From JAFAGX01 sp035623335 (GTDB lineage Bacteria; Acidobacteriota; Terriglobia; Terriglobales; Acidobacteriaceae), in contig DASPTQ010000012.1 of assembly GCA_035623335.1 (NCBI GenBank), positions 7,972 to 71,971 on the forward strand: a stretch of 64,000 nucleotides of DNA. The letters run 5' to 3'. The notes beneath the pieces are model-generated. The model saw only the letters and a list, made by a program, of their open reading frames with translations, made no database searches and was not told the origin of the DNA. Below are positions 25,915 to 35,815 of the stretch, piece after piece. Numbering within the stretch: position 1 is the first letter of the stretch; each line of letters opens with the position of its first letter. A program made the translations under genes and the position numbers.

Positions 25915-27804
25915 CTATAGCCCGCTAGCCTTGGGCGACTCGCGGGACACCAGCGCCCGAAGGTTCAGGTTGCGGATTAAGCGGTGGAGGTAATTCGGAT
26001 GCACACCGAGGAGCTTGGCTGCTTCCGTGATACCTCGGCTGCGCTCGACCGCTTCCACGATCATCTGCTTCTTTAGCGCATTGATCGCTTGATGATATTT
26101 CGATCCCACCGTGGTCTCCGGCTGACCCTCCAGTAGCGTCTCGGGCAAGTCCTCCGGAACAATTCTGTCTCCTACTCCCAGCACTACCGCCCGTTCGATC
26201 GCATTTTCCAGTTCCCGGACATTTCCTGGCCAGGAATAGTTCATCAGAACTGCCCGCGCCGAAGGAGAGATGCTCTTGAGCGACCGTTTGCATTTCTTGG
26301 AATGCTGCGCGGCAAAATACATCGCCAAGAGCGGGATGTCTTCCGGATGCTTGCGCAGAGGGGGCATATTGAGAGATACGACATTGAGCCTGTAGAACAG
26401 ATCCTGCCGGAAGGCGCCGTTTTTTATCGCCTCTTCCAGATTTCGGTTGGTAGCCGCCACAAAACGCACATCCACCTTGATAGATCGGGTGCTGCCGACG
26501 CGCTCGAACTCTCGTGTCTGTAGTGCGCGTAGCACCTTTGCCTGCAGGGCCGACGGCATTTCGCCCACCTCATCAAGGAACAACGTCCCCGTGTTGGCCA
26601 CTTCCAGTCGGCCCATCTTCATGGCCGTTGCGCCGGTGAACGCGCCCCGTTCATGGCCGAACAGCTCACTCTCCAAAAGGGTTTCGGTGATGGCCGCGCA
26701 ATTCATGGCCACGAACGGTCGGTCCTTGCGAGGACTGTTGCGATGTATCGCCCGGGCTACCAGTTCCTTGCCCGTGCCACTCTCGCCCCGAATGAGCACA
26801 GTGGCATCGCTCTTCGCCACGCGCGCGATGAATTCCATCACCGATGTCATGGCTGCACTTTCTCCAACCATCGGGTGGTCCAATTCGATGTCGGTTCTCA
26901 GACAGAGGTTCTCGTGTTCGAGAGATTCTAGATGCATGGCGTTCTCAAGCGCCACGGCGAAGATGCTGGCTACAGCCGTAACAAAGCGTACGTGGTTTTC
27001 CTCAAAGGGCAAATTCGAGCGGCCCACAAGATAGAGCGCGCCGATAGTATCTTTCGTCCCCGAAAGTTTGACGCAGAGTACGAACTGCTCGTTCGCCGAT
27101 TGCTTAACGGCGGTTTCAGGCTCGTTCACCACATTGGCGCCTTCCCACAAAGCGCGATTCACAATTTTCCAGTTCACCTCTCCGGACTCACCTTTCCGCC
27201 CGTCGCGGTGCCAACTGGTGGCCCGGCCGGGGCTGTCGCAGGCGGCCAGTACGACCGAACCGCGCTCAGCTGGTATGACTTCGAAGAGGAGATCTAGCAG
27301 TTCCCGTTGCAGCAGGTCGACTTTACCAATGGTGTTGATTCGACTAATTCTCAACAGCGCGTCCAAATCTGGCATGACGGCGCCCAGAGCCGGCATAGTG
27401 GCGGCGCCCGGTCGGTCGGAGCCGAATGCTAGCTGGCGTTCCTCCCGGGACAATATCAGCGTACGACCCTCGCAAGGGAAGTCAGGCTCACTGGGCGGCG
27501 TCATTGTCTCGTCTGGATCCAGCAAGAAGACGAGCTCCGTATACCCTAGGCGAATCCTATCCCCGTGCTGCAAGACCTTATTGCGTACCGGAATGCCATT
27601 CACGAACGTGCCGTTGCTGCTGTCGAAATCGACGATCTGGTAGGTGTCCCCGTCTGCCTGGATTGCACAATGCTTGCGAGAAACGGCCTCCTCACTTAGG
27701 CACAGGGCACTTGCGGGATCGCGGCCAATGGTCGTCTCCGCCTCCTTTAGATGCGTGATCGTACCCTTTTTGGCTCCGAACACAACGACGATCCTTGGAT
27801 CCAT
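25915..27804 (-). CDS. FHA-GAF sigma-54-dependent transcriptional activator (paralogue)
   Basis: About 629 residues from ATG 27804 (MDPRIVVVFGAKKG), with the same architecture as the protein at 22325: FHA (IGRDPAS, SRKHCAI, SSNGTFVNG), GAF (about 150-310), AAA+ with GESGTGKE, ERGAFTGAT and LFLDEVGE, and a Fis-type HTH (GITEAAKLLGVHPNYLHRL). The two recognition helices are nearly identical (LLGIHPKYLHRLIRN versus LLGVHPNYLHRLIRN), so both may bind the same DNA element. The genes face each other across the small sigma-54 gene, an arrangement likely born from duplication. Confidence 0.95.
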   Translation of the reverse strand: MDPRIVVVFGAKKGTITHLKEAETTIGRDPASALCLSEEAVSRKHCAIQADGDTYQIVDFDSSNGTFVNGIPVRNKVLQHGDRIRLGYTELVFLLDPDETMTPPSEPDFPCEGRTLILSREERQLAFGSDRPGAATMPALGAVMPDLDALLRISRINTIGKVDLLQRELLDLLFEVIPAERGSVVLAACDSPGRATSWHRDGRKGESGEVNWKIVNRALWEGANVVNEPETAVKQSANEQFVLCVKLSGTKDTIGALYLVGRSNLPFEENHVRFVTAVASIFAVALENAMHLESLEHENLCLRTDIELDHPMVGESAAMTSVMEFIARVAKSDATVLIRGESGTGKELVARAIHRNSPRKDRPFVAMNCAAITETLLESELFGHERGAFTGATAMKMGRLEVANTGTLFLDEVGEMPSALQAKVLRALQTREFERVGSTRSIKVDVRFVAATNRNLEEAIKNGAFRQDLFYRLNVVSLNMPPLRKHPEDIPLLAMYFAAQHSKKCKRSLKSISPSARAVLMNYSWPGNVRELENAIERAVVLGVGDRIVPEDLPETLLEGQPETTVGSKYHQAINALKKQMIVEAVERSRGITEAAKLLGVHPNYLHRLIRNLNLRALVSRESPKASGL

Positions 27805-28769
27805 GGTTAGTTCCCATCCCCGCAGGCACAACACGATGAGTCGGCGGAAACAAAGTTGTGCATTGGTTCTTTAATTGTCAATCGATATCGTGAATACACG
27901 TGTCGAAAAACTCTTTTGCGAAAGAGCAACGCAAATTACATCGCGCCAGGATGCCCTACCAACGATTTTCTCTGGTCGCGTATTCATTTCCAGTCGGGTA
28001 CTTTCACCAGAAACCGAGTTTTTTCAACAGCTACACACGAACTCACCTTTCGTTCTTACCAACCGAGAGAGTATGACACACAACCCGTGTTGTTCTTCAG
28101 TAGCCCAAAGCGTGCGCCGTTCTCGGTGATCCCAGTAAACGTCAGTTCACATTTGTCACGTTACTCATACCGACTTGGCTGGACCCCGCCGGAACGCCGG
28201 TCGTTGCCAACCCCAAACTGATGCAACTCGCAGATTCAGAACGTAACTACCGTCTGTAAATGCTATCACCGATGACATGCGCCGGGCTCACCAATAGGCC
28301 GGTGCGGCTCGCGGTGATAGAGAATCCTGCCTGCCCGAAGACCGGAGCGCGTCTCCTGACGCCCCGAACATTAAGGCGAGAGGCTAGGCCGAAAAATTGA
28401 GGCACCAATGTCATTTAGCAATCCGGGGCTTCCGAGGATCTCAGGCGCAAACTTGACGCAGTACTCGTCAGGCCGAAATCTTACACGGCGGCGAATATTT
28501 GGCTGTGTGGCCGCGGCCGGCAGAAGCGGTTTATGTTCTGGACGGTACGCGGAGCCAATGCCATCATCGCCCTTCGCTGCTGCCAACTGAGTGGCGGGTT
28601 CGAGGACTTTTGGAAGTCCCGGCGACAGCGAGCCTAACTTTAAGGTCGCTCGCTCCTTGAACTGGTTGCACTATCTCAGGATGACGCCAAGGAGATAGAA
28701 TGGTTCGGGCAATCCTGCTTGGACAAGCGAAGTCAAACCTGGAATACGGCACAGGGCGGCGGAGATCTT
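27805..28769. other. long intergenic stretch, no gene recognised
   Basis: Nearly 1 kb with lower GC in its left part. It must hold the promoters of the divergent activator and HD-GYP genes, but I see no canonical -24/-12 site. Short frames lack features. Confidence 0.4.
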
Positions 28770-30860
28770 ATGTCCGCACGGGCCCTCTACTCCGCCAAGA
28801 CCGATACGTACAGAAGACGCAGGGTATTGTGCTTAGAAGGGGATTTGGTCGCCCGCGCAGTAATAGATAATTTACTAAAGCTTAGGCCGGCTTTCTGGAG
28901 AGATCCAACGCTTCGATCTATTGCCGGACAAGTATTGTTAACCTCCTCGGAACAGGCACTGGCTAAGAACTGGGAGAATTTGCGGCACGGCGCAGTGCGG
29001 ATCATCGCTCTCAGCGATGTGTGTTACAAGGATGCCCGGTTGGATGGCGCTGTATTCGCCTATCTACCGCCGTCCACACCGATCCCACTTGTAGGGCGGA
29101 TGATCGAGAATGCCCTGCGTGACATTCGTCACGACAATCTTCACCATCGATCTGCAGAACAATTGAGGATCGCGTCCGCTGAAATTGACGAGTTGAACCG
29201 TATCGGCGTGGCGCTGTCGGCAGAGCACAAAATTCCCAAGCTGTTGGAGATGATTCTGACCAGGGCGCGCCAAATGACTGCTGCCGATGCCGGTTCGATC
29301 TATCTTGTGGAAGCTCCGCAAGATGATTTCTGGTCTTGCTCGCCGGAGTCACACCCGGCAATTACTGCTTCGATTCAGGAACTGGAAATTGACTGGCGGA
29401 AGCCTGATGTCATTTCACGCCCGGCGAGGTTGCGGTTTATGTGGGCGCAAAACGACGCCGTTTCCGTTCCTTTCGAGCAGACAACGGTGGAGATCAGCAA
29501 CGACTCCATCGTTGGTCACGTCGTATTGACGGGAGAGAGTGTTCAGCTGGACGACGCCTACGACCTTCCTCCTGGGCTCCCCTATACCATCAATCGTGAT
29601 TTTGACGCGAAGCTCGGCTACCGGACGAAGTCGATTTTGGCGGTGCCCATGTGCAACGAGAAGGGCGAAGTAGTCGGGGTGCTGCAACTGATCAACTCGA
29701 AACGCGATCCTGGCGCCAAACTGACTTCCCGCTCTGCTGTGGCCGCGCAGGTGGTTCCATTTACGCTGCACCATCGAAAATTGCTCCTATCGCTGGCAAG
29801 CCAAGCGGCTGTGGCACTTCAGAACAGCCGGCTGCTAGCCTCCATAGAGAATTTATTTGAAGGCTTTGTGCGCGCTTCGGTGGTCGCCATTGAAGAGCGC
29901 GACCCCACAACCTGTGGGCACTCTGCCCGGGTAGCCCGGCTGGCACTGGCTCTGGCCGAGGCAGTCAACCGCACCACGACTGGTCCGCTCGCCCATATTC
30001 ATTTCACGCCCACCCAGAAAAAAGAGCTATGCTATGCTGCGCTGCTGCACGATTTCGGCAAAGTCGGCGTTCGCGAAGACGTACTGCTGAAGAAGGAGAA
30101 GCTCTATCCCGCGCAACTGGAGCAGCTGCGGCAACGGTTCTTGTTTGCTAAGCGAACTGCCGAGGCTGAGTCGTTGCGAGCGAAACTGGAACTTTTGCTG
30201 GCCCAGGGAGAGCACGCCTACAATCAGGGGGCACAGCAAGCCGACGTCCGCTTTCAGAAATACTGCACCGAACTCGATGCGCTCTGGGACTACGTACTGC
30301 AATGCAATGTGCCATCGGCAACTCCGGAAACCGTGCGTGCCCGACTGGCGGAGGCCGCAGCGCGGACTTATGCCGATCTAGACGGCATTCCCCAACCATT
30401 AATTGCCGATGAGGAAATCCGCCTGCTCTCGATTCCTCAAGGCACGCTGGACCCGCTCGAGCGTGCTCAAATGGAGGCCCACGTAACCTATACAGTGCGC
30501 TTTCTCAGCCAGATACCGTGGACGCCGGAGGTCCGTGGTGTCATTCCTATCGCCGGCGCTCATCACGAAAAGCTGAACGGCTCCGGCTATCCGCACCGAC
30601 TCTCGGCAGACGATATTCCCGTGCAGACACGCATGCTGACCATCGTCGACATCTTCGACGGAATAACCGCTTCGGACCGACCGTACAAAAAAGCCTTCAG
30701 TCCGCAAGAGGCCCTTACTATCCTGCGTTCCGAGGTAGCCGCCGGCGCCATCGATCCGGACCTGTTCGAACTCTTCGCAGATCTGGTACGTCAAGGTGTA
30801 CATAAGGTCGAGTCGCAGCAGCCGGCTTCGGCCTTAGCCGACAAGCAAGGAGCGGCCTAG
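28770..30860 (+). CDS. GAF and HD-GYP domain protein (probable cyclic-di-GMP phosphodiesterase)
   Basis: I start it at ATG 28770 (ribosome site GGAG), giving 696 residues; a TTG at 28719 would add 17. An N-terminal domain of about 130 residues resembles a degenerate receiver. A GAF domain follows (about 140-350), then HD-GYP: GHSARVARLALAL, the HD pair in LLHDFGKVG (about 426) and HHEKLNGSGYP (about 600). An insert of roughly 100 extra residues (mostly charged helix) lies between the HD and GYP parts. Metal and GYP residues are kept, so c-di-GMP hydrolysis is likely. That would fit control of the polysaccharide cluster downstream. Confidence 0.9.
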   Translation: MSARALYSAKTDTYRRRRVLCLEGDLVARAVIDNLLKLRPAFWRDPTLRSIAGQVLLTSSEQALAKNWENLRHGAVRIIALSDVCYKDARLDGAVFAYLPPSTPIPLVGRMIENALRDIRHDNLHHRSAEQLRIASAEIDELNRIGVALSAEHKIPKLLEMILTRARQMTAADAGSIYLVEAPQDDFWSCSPESHPAITASIQELEIDWRKPDVISRPARLRFMWAQNDAVSVPFEQTTVEISNDSIVGHVVLTGESVQLDDAYDLPPGLPYTINRDFDAKLGYRTKSILAVPMCNEKGEVVGVLQLINSKRDPGAKLTSRSAVAAQVVPFTLHHRKLLLSLASQAAVALQNSRLLASIENLFEGFVRASVVAIEERDPTTCGHSARVARLALALAEAVNRTTTGPLAHIHFTPTQKKELCYAALLHDFGKVGVREDVLLKKEKLYPAQLEQLRQRFLFAKRTAEAESLRAKLELLLAQGEHAYNQGAQQADVRFQKYCTELDALWDYVLQCNVPSATPETVRARLAEAAARTYADLDGIPQPLIADEEIRLLSIPQGTLDPLERAQMEAHVTYTVRFLSQIPWTPEVRGVIPIAGAHHEKLNGSGYPHRLSADDIPVQTRMLTIVDIFDGITASDRPYKKAFSPQEALTILRSEVAAGAIDPDLFELFADLVRQGVHKVESQQPASALADKQGAA

Positions 30861-30912
30861 CAATTTCGCAACTCTTCCGCTCCTCCGGGCGGAAATTGAG
30901 TTGCCCGTTTCT

Positions 30913-31387
30913 ATGAGCTTGAGCATCGACGTCGCAGGCACGGATGTCGGCTGCGTAGGAGCCAACAACGAACACAATCTCGGTTATGATCGACGGCACG
31001 CCTACGTGCTCTGTGACGGCATGGGTGGACAGGCGGCCCGGGGGAGATCGCCAGCAGGATCGCTGTCTACACTGTGCTGGAACATTTTGACCCCCGCGCA
31101 AATCCGTGAAGCGGCAAAGCATCGGAGGGAATCTCCGAGCGTGCCAACGCCCTGGCATGCGCATTCAAATTGGAATCGCGCGATCCACGACGCAACGGAG
31201 GCGGACCAACAGCCAAGCGGGAATCCCCCGTATAGTCAAAGGTGCGCCTACGTTGCAACAAGCTTGCGACGAATTGGTCCGTGCGGCGAAGGATCGGGGC
31301 GATCAGGATAACATCACAACTTTACTGCCTGGTGTTACCGAGCCCGCGGGGTTCAAGGAGTTATTCTTCACTTCAGGGCCCGGATAA
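30913..31387 (+). pseudogene. decayed PP2C phosphatase gene
   Basis: The start is that of a PP2C (DVAGTDVGCVGANNEHN, then YVLCDGMGGQAARG). The frame shifts within GEIAS and most of the middle is gone, but the last motif survives in another frame (ELVRAAKDRGDQDNITTLLPG). It resembles the intact phosphatase at 15026 in layout and in the phrase GxTDVGCxxANNE, suggesting a duplicated copy that decayed. Confidence 0.75.
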
Positions 31388-32257
31388 CGGCGCAGAGGGA
31401 CTAAGTTGTGCAGGGCTGATGGGCCAGGGTTAACTCGGCGAGTGAAAGGGCAGGAGCGGGAGCAGCTATACGCGCTGCTCCCGCCGTGTAGGTAGGGCAC
31501 TAGGCAGGATGAGAGGTAGGATTCATAGCTCGGAACCGACTGCAGCTTGTTGGAACACCGTTGTTTCGATCGCTGACCCGCGATACTCGAAAATTCCGCA
31601 AATAGCGTTCATAAAGCACCTCGTGGGAACCGGCGCTGCTGGTCGGCACCTGCTATCGCATCTGACTAAGGCAACTCTGTTTCCAGACGGCAAGGTGTGT
31701 GGCGCGTTTACCAAAGCATTGAGAGTATTGAGCTGCAAAGATTGGCGCCGCCGCCGAGTTTAGCCAATCCAGTCGATCTGCTAACTTTCTGGGTAGGTGA
31801 TCTATCCGGAGGGATAGTCGAGGCCGGCGCATCGTGCGTCTTGGGATCGATCCGCCGCGGAGTCGCAGAGCCTGCCCGACGCCAGATGAAACGGTGGTTG
31901 AGAGGCGTGCTGGCGGCGGGTGGTAAATTGCTGCAGCGCTGAGGCAAAACCCCGTGGGCAGGTGTTTTTCCCCAAGTTGGAGCGTGCCCGATTGTTAGCG
32001 GCACACATCTGCCAAGCTGTTTATGCTGAGCAGTCTTCGGCTGAATTGCGTTCCTACAACCGACGGCTCAGCGGGTTTGTGTTTGCCGAACGGGCAGGAA
32101 ATTGCTATCAGCACAAAGGCCCGACGCAGGTGTATGCTGTCATGAATACAACGTTCGTGAATTCCCGAATTGCGACTTGGGTATTCGGCGAATTTGACGG
32201 CGCACCCCGAGCTTGAATTGGAGCCGGCATCTCAGTTTCACCGCCGGACCCCCTATC
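31388..32257. other. intergenic stretch, no gene recognised
   Basis: Short frames only. A 98-codon plus frame at 31920-32216 ends just before the kinase start and shows no family features. I cannot place a promoter. Confidence 0.35.
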
Positions 32258-35200
32258 ATGGAAGCGAATGCTCCCAAGAAGATCAGTAAGTATGATGTGG
32301 TGGATCTCATCGGTACAGGGGGAATGGGTGTGGTCTACAAGGCGGTGGACCGCGCCCTGGGCAGGCTGGTAGCGATCAAGTTGGTGACCGGCGCGGCCGA
32401 GCCCGGCGAACTGCTGAAGCGTTTCTACCGTGAAGCCCGGTTCACCGCCAACCTTCGCCACCCCAACATTGTCATAGTTTACGATCTGGGCGACTTCGAA
32501 GGAAGGCCATACCTTGTGATGGAGTACCTCGATGGGCAGAGTCTGGAGTCGATGCTGGCAACAAAAACGATCACTATGCTGCAAAAGATCAGCTACGTCA
32601 GGCAGATCTGCAGCGGTTTGGAATATGCCCACTCACGCCAGCCGAGCATTATCCATCGCGATATCAAGCCGGCCAACATCGTAGTCCTCGCAGACGGAAG
32701 CGTGAAGATTGTCGATTTCGGCATCGCCCGGCTGGTGCATTCCCGTCACACCCGTGCCGGCCAGCTCATGGGGAGCTTCCACTACATGTCCCCAGAACAG
32801 ATCAACGGCGTGGACCTGGACGGACGCAGCGATATCTTCTCCACCGGTGTGCTCCTCTATCAGTTGCTTACGTCGAAACTTCCTTTCGAGGGCAGGGGAA
32901 TCGCGCAGACGCTCAATCGGATCGTTTTTAGTCCCGCTCCACCTCTGAGCCAGGTCATTCAGGGGTATCCTCCCGCCCTCGACCACATCCTCGCCCGGGC
33001 GCTGGCTAAGGAACGGGACGAGCGTTATCCGTCGGCGAGCGAGTTCTCCTTCGATTTGCTGGAAGTGGAAAAACACCTCAAGAGCAGTCTTTTCGGAGAG
33101 TACATCAGTCGAGCTGAGCGACTGCTGCGCGACGGCCAGTTGGACCGCGCCAAGCAGGAACTGCTCAATGTGCTCGAAATCGACCGCGAGCACGTGCGGG
33201 CCAATGAACTCATGCGCCAGGTGGTGCAGTCCATCGCCAAGAAACAGGGCTGCCTGGAAGAAGCAATCCGGCGAGAAAAGACCAATACAGAGCCGCAGGC
33301 CGCTGGCGATCAGGCGATTGCAGCGCGTGCCCGCAGGGAAAAGCTCAATGAGGTGCTGAGCCGCGCCGAGCGAGCGTACTCCGCTGGGGACCTCGAAGGC
33401 GCGAGCCGCGCGGTGGACGAAGCCTTTGAACTGGACCCAGACGGTGCACGCGCCAAGTCGCTCAATGTTCAGATTGCTCATAAAGTTGCCGAACACGGGC
33501 AGGAACGCCGGGTGCAGGAACTGCTCGCGCTCGCGCGCCGACATATTTCCGCACGCAAGTTCGCGGATGCGCTGGAAGCCGTGAACAAGGCCCAGAGTCT
33601 GAATCCCGTAGCTCCCGGAATCCCGGATCTCATGGCCTTGGCTGCCTCTGGCCACGAGCGCGAGCAACGCCGAAGAGTGGTGGAAAAAGCCGCGGCCGAG
33701 ATTTTCGCCGCGCTCGACGGGTCAGATCCTTCTCTGGCATACAAGCTGGCACAAGCTGCGGTTCAGCAATTTCCTAACGAAGGCACGTTCTTGCAACTGA
33801 AGGCGCGGGCGGAGCGTGGACGTCAAGCGTGGGTAGCGGAACAACTAACCAGCGCCCGCGCGCTGCTGGGAGCAGGTAGGAACACGGACGCACTGGCCGT
33901 GGTGGAAGCGGCCTGCCGGAGGTGTCCCGGAGAGGGCGAACTGGACTCGCTGATGGCGATCGTCCGGGCGCGCATCCAACGCGAAGAGACAGAGCGCCGT
34001 AAAGCCGAAATTACGGCGAAGGCCGAACACGCTTTGAAACGTAAGAACTACTCGGAAGCGGTTCAACTCCTCGAATCGGCCAAATCGGAGATGAAGACCG
34101 GTGATTTCGATGAATTGCTGCAGTTGGCGAGGGAAGAGGAGACTCGTTTTGAGTGGAAACAGAAAGTAGATGCTGCCGCAGCCCAAGCACAGCGGTTCAT
34201 CGACAGCGGGGAGTACGCCCAGGCCGCCGAATTCCTGGACTCCGCCGCGCGAGAATTGTCCAGCGAAGACTTGCGTATCCTCGCCGTCAGCACGCGACGA
34301 CAATGGGAAGATTATCGGCAAGAATTGGACGAATTGATGGCGAAAGCTAACCACTTATTGGAGGCAGGCAGACCGGCCAACGCTGCCGCTTGTCTGGAAG
34401 TCAAGGCTGCCATCTACGGCCGGGAGCCTAGCTTCCAATCCGGTTTGCAGCAAGCTCGGCAACAGAGAGCAGCCGCGATGGGCAAGGCCGCTATGGCCAT
34501 CAGGGCCTTGGTGTCGTCAGGCAACCTGAACGAGGCTCGGCTTCAGCTCACTGCCGCGCACCACGACTTCGGCGACGTTCGAGAATTGCGGGAGCTCGAA
34601 GCGGACATCGATCAGCAACAAGTCCACGCGATTCACAAGAAGGTGGAGGCGACGCTTCGTGAAGCGGAAGACCTGATCCGCTTCAAAGCCGGTGCGCAGG
34701 CACTGGCAACTTTGCAGTCGGTTGACGATCTTCTTGACAAAGTCCCGCCAGGCTTGAGGAAGCGCCATGATGAGCTGAAGATTGCGGTCAATGCACTGTT
34801 GGAAGAAGTCAAACAGGAGCAGATGCGCTATGCGGCGGCGCGGGAACTGGACCCGCTTAAGCCAGAGCTTTCCATCCCTGGTTCGTGGAAGTCGGAGCTC
34901 AAGACACCAGGCGACGGCAGACCGGGTCCATCCGACGCCGCAACAACGATCGGGTTCGGTTCTCGTCTTGGTTCGGCCGACCGCAAGGCGGAGTCTTGCG
35001 ACCAGACTGTAATGCTGACACCTCCTGCAGGCACTGTTCCCCAAGAACCCACGCCGGCGCAGGGGAGGATTGCCGCCGAGCTCGGTTCAAGTTCGCCCGG
35101 TCGTCAGAGGCGCCCAGAAACCATGCCGCTCAAGGTTGCCTCCCCGCTCGGCCGAAGCTCCTCGCGCGGCGCAAGGCGCAGTTCGCACAAGCCAGTCGAA

Positions 35201-35785
35201 TCCGATGAAACCTTGCTGAGTCTCTCCCAGCGCTCCAACTCAGGTGCTCAATCCCCCGATCTTCCCAAGGCCAATCCAGCAACCGCATATACGAGCATCT
35301 CGGGATGGGGAGACGACGTTCTAAAGAAGGTGGAGATACAACTTGCCACTTTCCTCGGGCCCTTGGCAAGAATCCTAGTCAAGAGAGGGGCATGCAAAAC
35401 AACCGATCTGGAAGAACTCTATAGGCTTCTGGCCGCGAACCTGGAACAAGACAGCGACCGGCGGGCCTTTCTCGCGCGGAGGGCTGAAATCGCTTACGGG
35501 GGGACCAAGAGACAAACCATACGAGAACCGTTGTCATCCGCCAACTCCGGGACATCCGCGACTCCTGGGTCCACACAGGAGATCACACCGGCCGCTATCG
35601 ACCATGCTGCACGCGTGCTGGCACACTATGTCGGTCCAATCTCGGGCGATCTGGCCAAGAAGGCGGCGCAGCGTGCGGACAGCCTGCGCACACTCTACTT
35701 GCTTCTGGCCGAACATGTGAAGAGCAAACAGGAACGCGCCCGCTTTCTCCGAGATGCCGGTTTTCCCAGCGCAAAAGGAGGTTAG
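32258..35785 (+). CDS. large PknB-type Ser/Thr protein kinase with long helical repeat region
   Basis: From ATG 32258, 1175 residues. The kinase domain (about 8-275) is complete: GTGGMGVVYKAVD, VAIK lysine, HRDIKPANI, VDFGIAR and MSPEQ. After it comes about 600 residues of TPR-like and coiled helical repeats (recurring A-R-x-L-L-x-x-G-x-x-x-x-A), a low-complexity linker, and two related C-terminal helical domains (about 1015-1080 and 1110-1170, each with a LGPLA/VGPIS core and a YRLLAANL or YLLLAEHV helix). No membrane segment is seen. It is the obvious source of phosphothreonine for the FHA proteins nearby. Confidence 0.93.
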   Translation: MEANAPKKISKYDVVDLIGTGGMGVVYKAVDRALGRLVAIKLVTGAAEPGELLKRFYREARFTANLRHPNIVIVYDLGDFEGRPYLVMEYLDGQSLESMLATKTITMLQKISYVRQICSGLEYAHSRQPSIIHRDIKPANIVVLADGSVKIVDFGIARLVHSRHTRAGQLMGSFHYMSPEQINGVDLDGRSDIFSTGVLLYQLLTSKLPFEGRGIAQTLNRIVFSPAPPLSQVIQGYPPALDHILARALAKERDERYPSASEFSFDLLEVEKHLKSSLFGEYISRAERLLRDGQLDRAKQELLNVLEIDREHVRANELMRQVVQSIAKKQGCLEEAIRREKTNTEPQAAGDQAIAARARREKLNEVLSRAERAYSAGDLEGASRAVDEAFELDPDGARAKSLNVQIAHKVAEHGQERRVQELLALARRHISARKFADALEAVNKAQSLNPVAPGIPDLMALAASGHEREQRRRVVEKAAAEIFAALDGSDPSLAYKLAQAAVQQFPNEGTFLQLKARAERGRQAWVAEQLTSARALLGAGRNTDALAVVEAACRRCPGEGELDSLMAIVRARIQREETERRKAEITAKAEHALKRKNYSEAVQLLESAKSEMKTGDFDELLQLAREEETRFEWKQKVDAAAAQAQRFIDSGEYAQAAEFLDSAARELSSEDLRILAVSTRRQWEDYRQELDELMAKANHLLEAGRPANAAACLEVKAAIYGREPSFQSGLQQARQQRAAAMGKAAMAIRALVSSGNLNEARLQLTAAHHDFGDVRELRELEADIDQQQVHAIHKKVEATLREAEDLIRFKAGAQALATLQSVDDLLDKVPPGLRKRHDELKIAVNALLEEVKQEQMRYAAARELDPLKPELSIPGSWKSELKTPGDGRPGPSDAATTIGFGSRLGSADRKAESCDQTVMLTPPAGTVPQEPTPAQGRIAAELGSSSPGRQRRPETMPLKVASPLGRSSSRGARRSSHKPVESDETLLSLSQRSNSGAQSPDLPKANPATAYTSISGWGDDVLKKVEIQLATFLGPLARILVKRGACKTTDLEELYRLLAANLEQDSDRRAFLARRAEIAYGGTKRQTIREPLSSANSGTSATPGSTQEITPAAIDHAARVLAHYVGPISGDLAKKAAQRADSLRTLYLLLAEHVKSKQERARFLRDAGFPSAKGG

Positions 35786-35815
35786 CCAAAGCGCCGTGCT
35801 TTTCGTCGTGCAGGA

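Noticed and set aside
32633..33667. Long minus-strand frame (344 codons) opposite the Ser/Thr kinase
   Set aside because: It is antisense to a gene with all kinase motifs and has no family features of its own.
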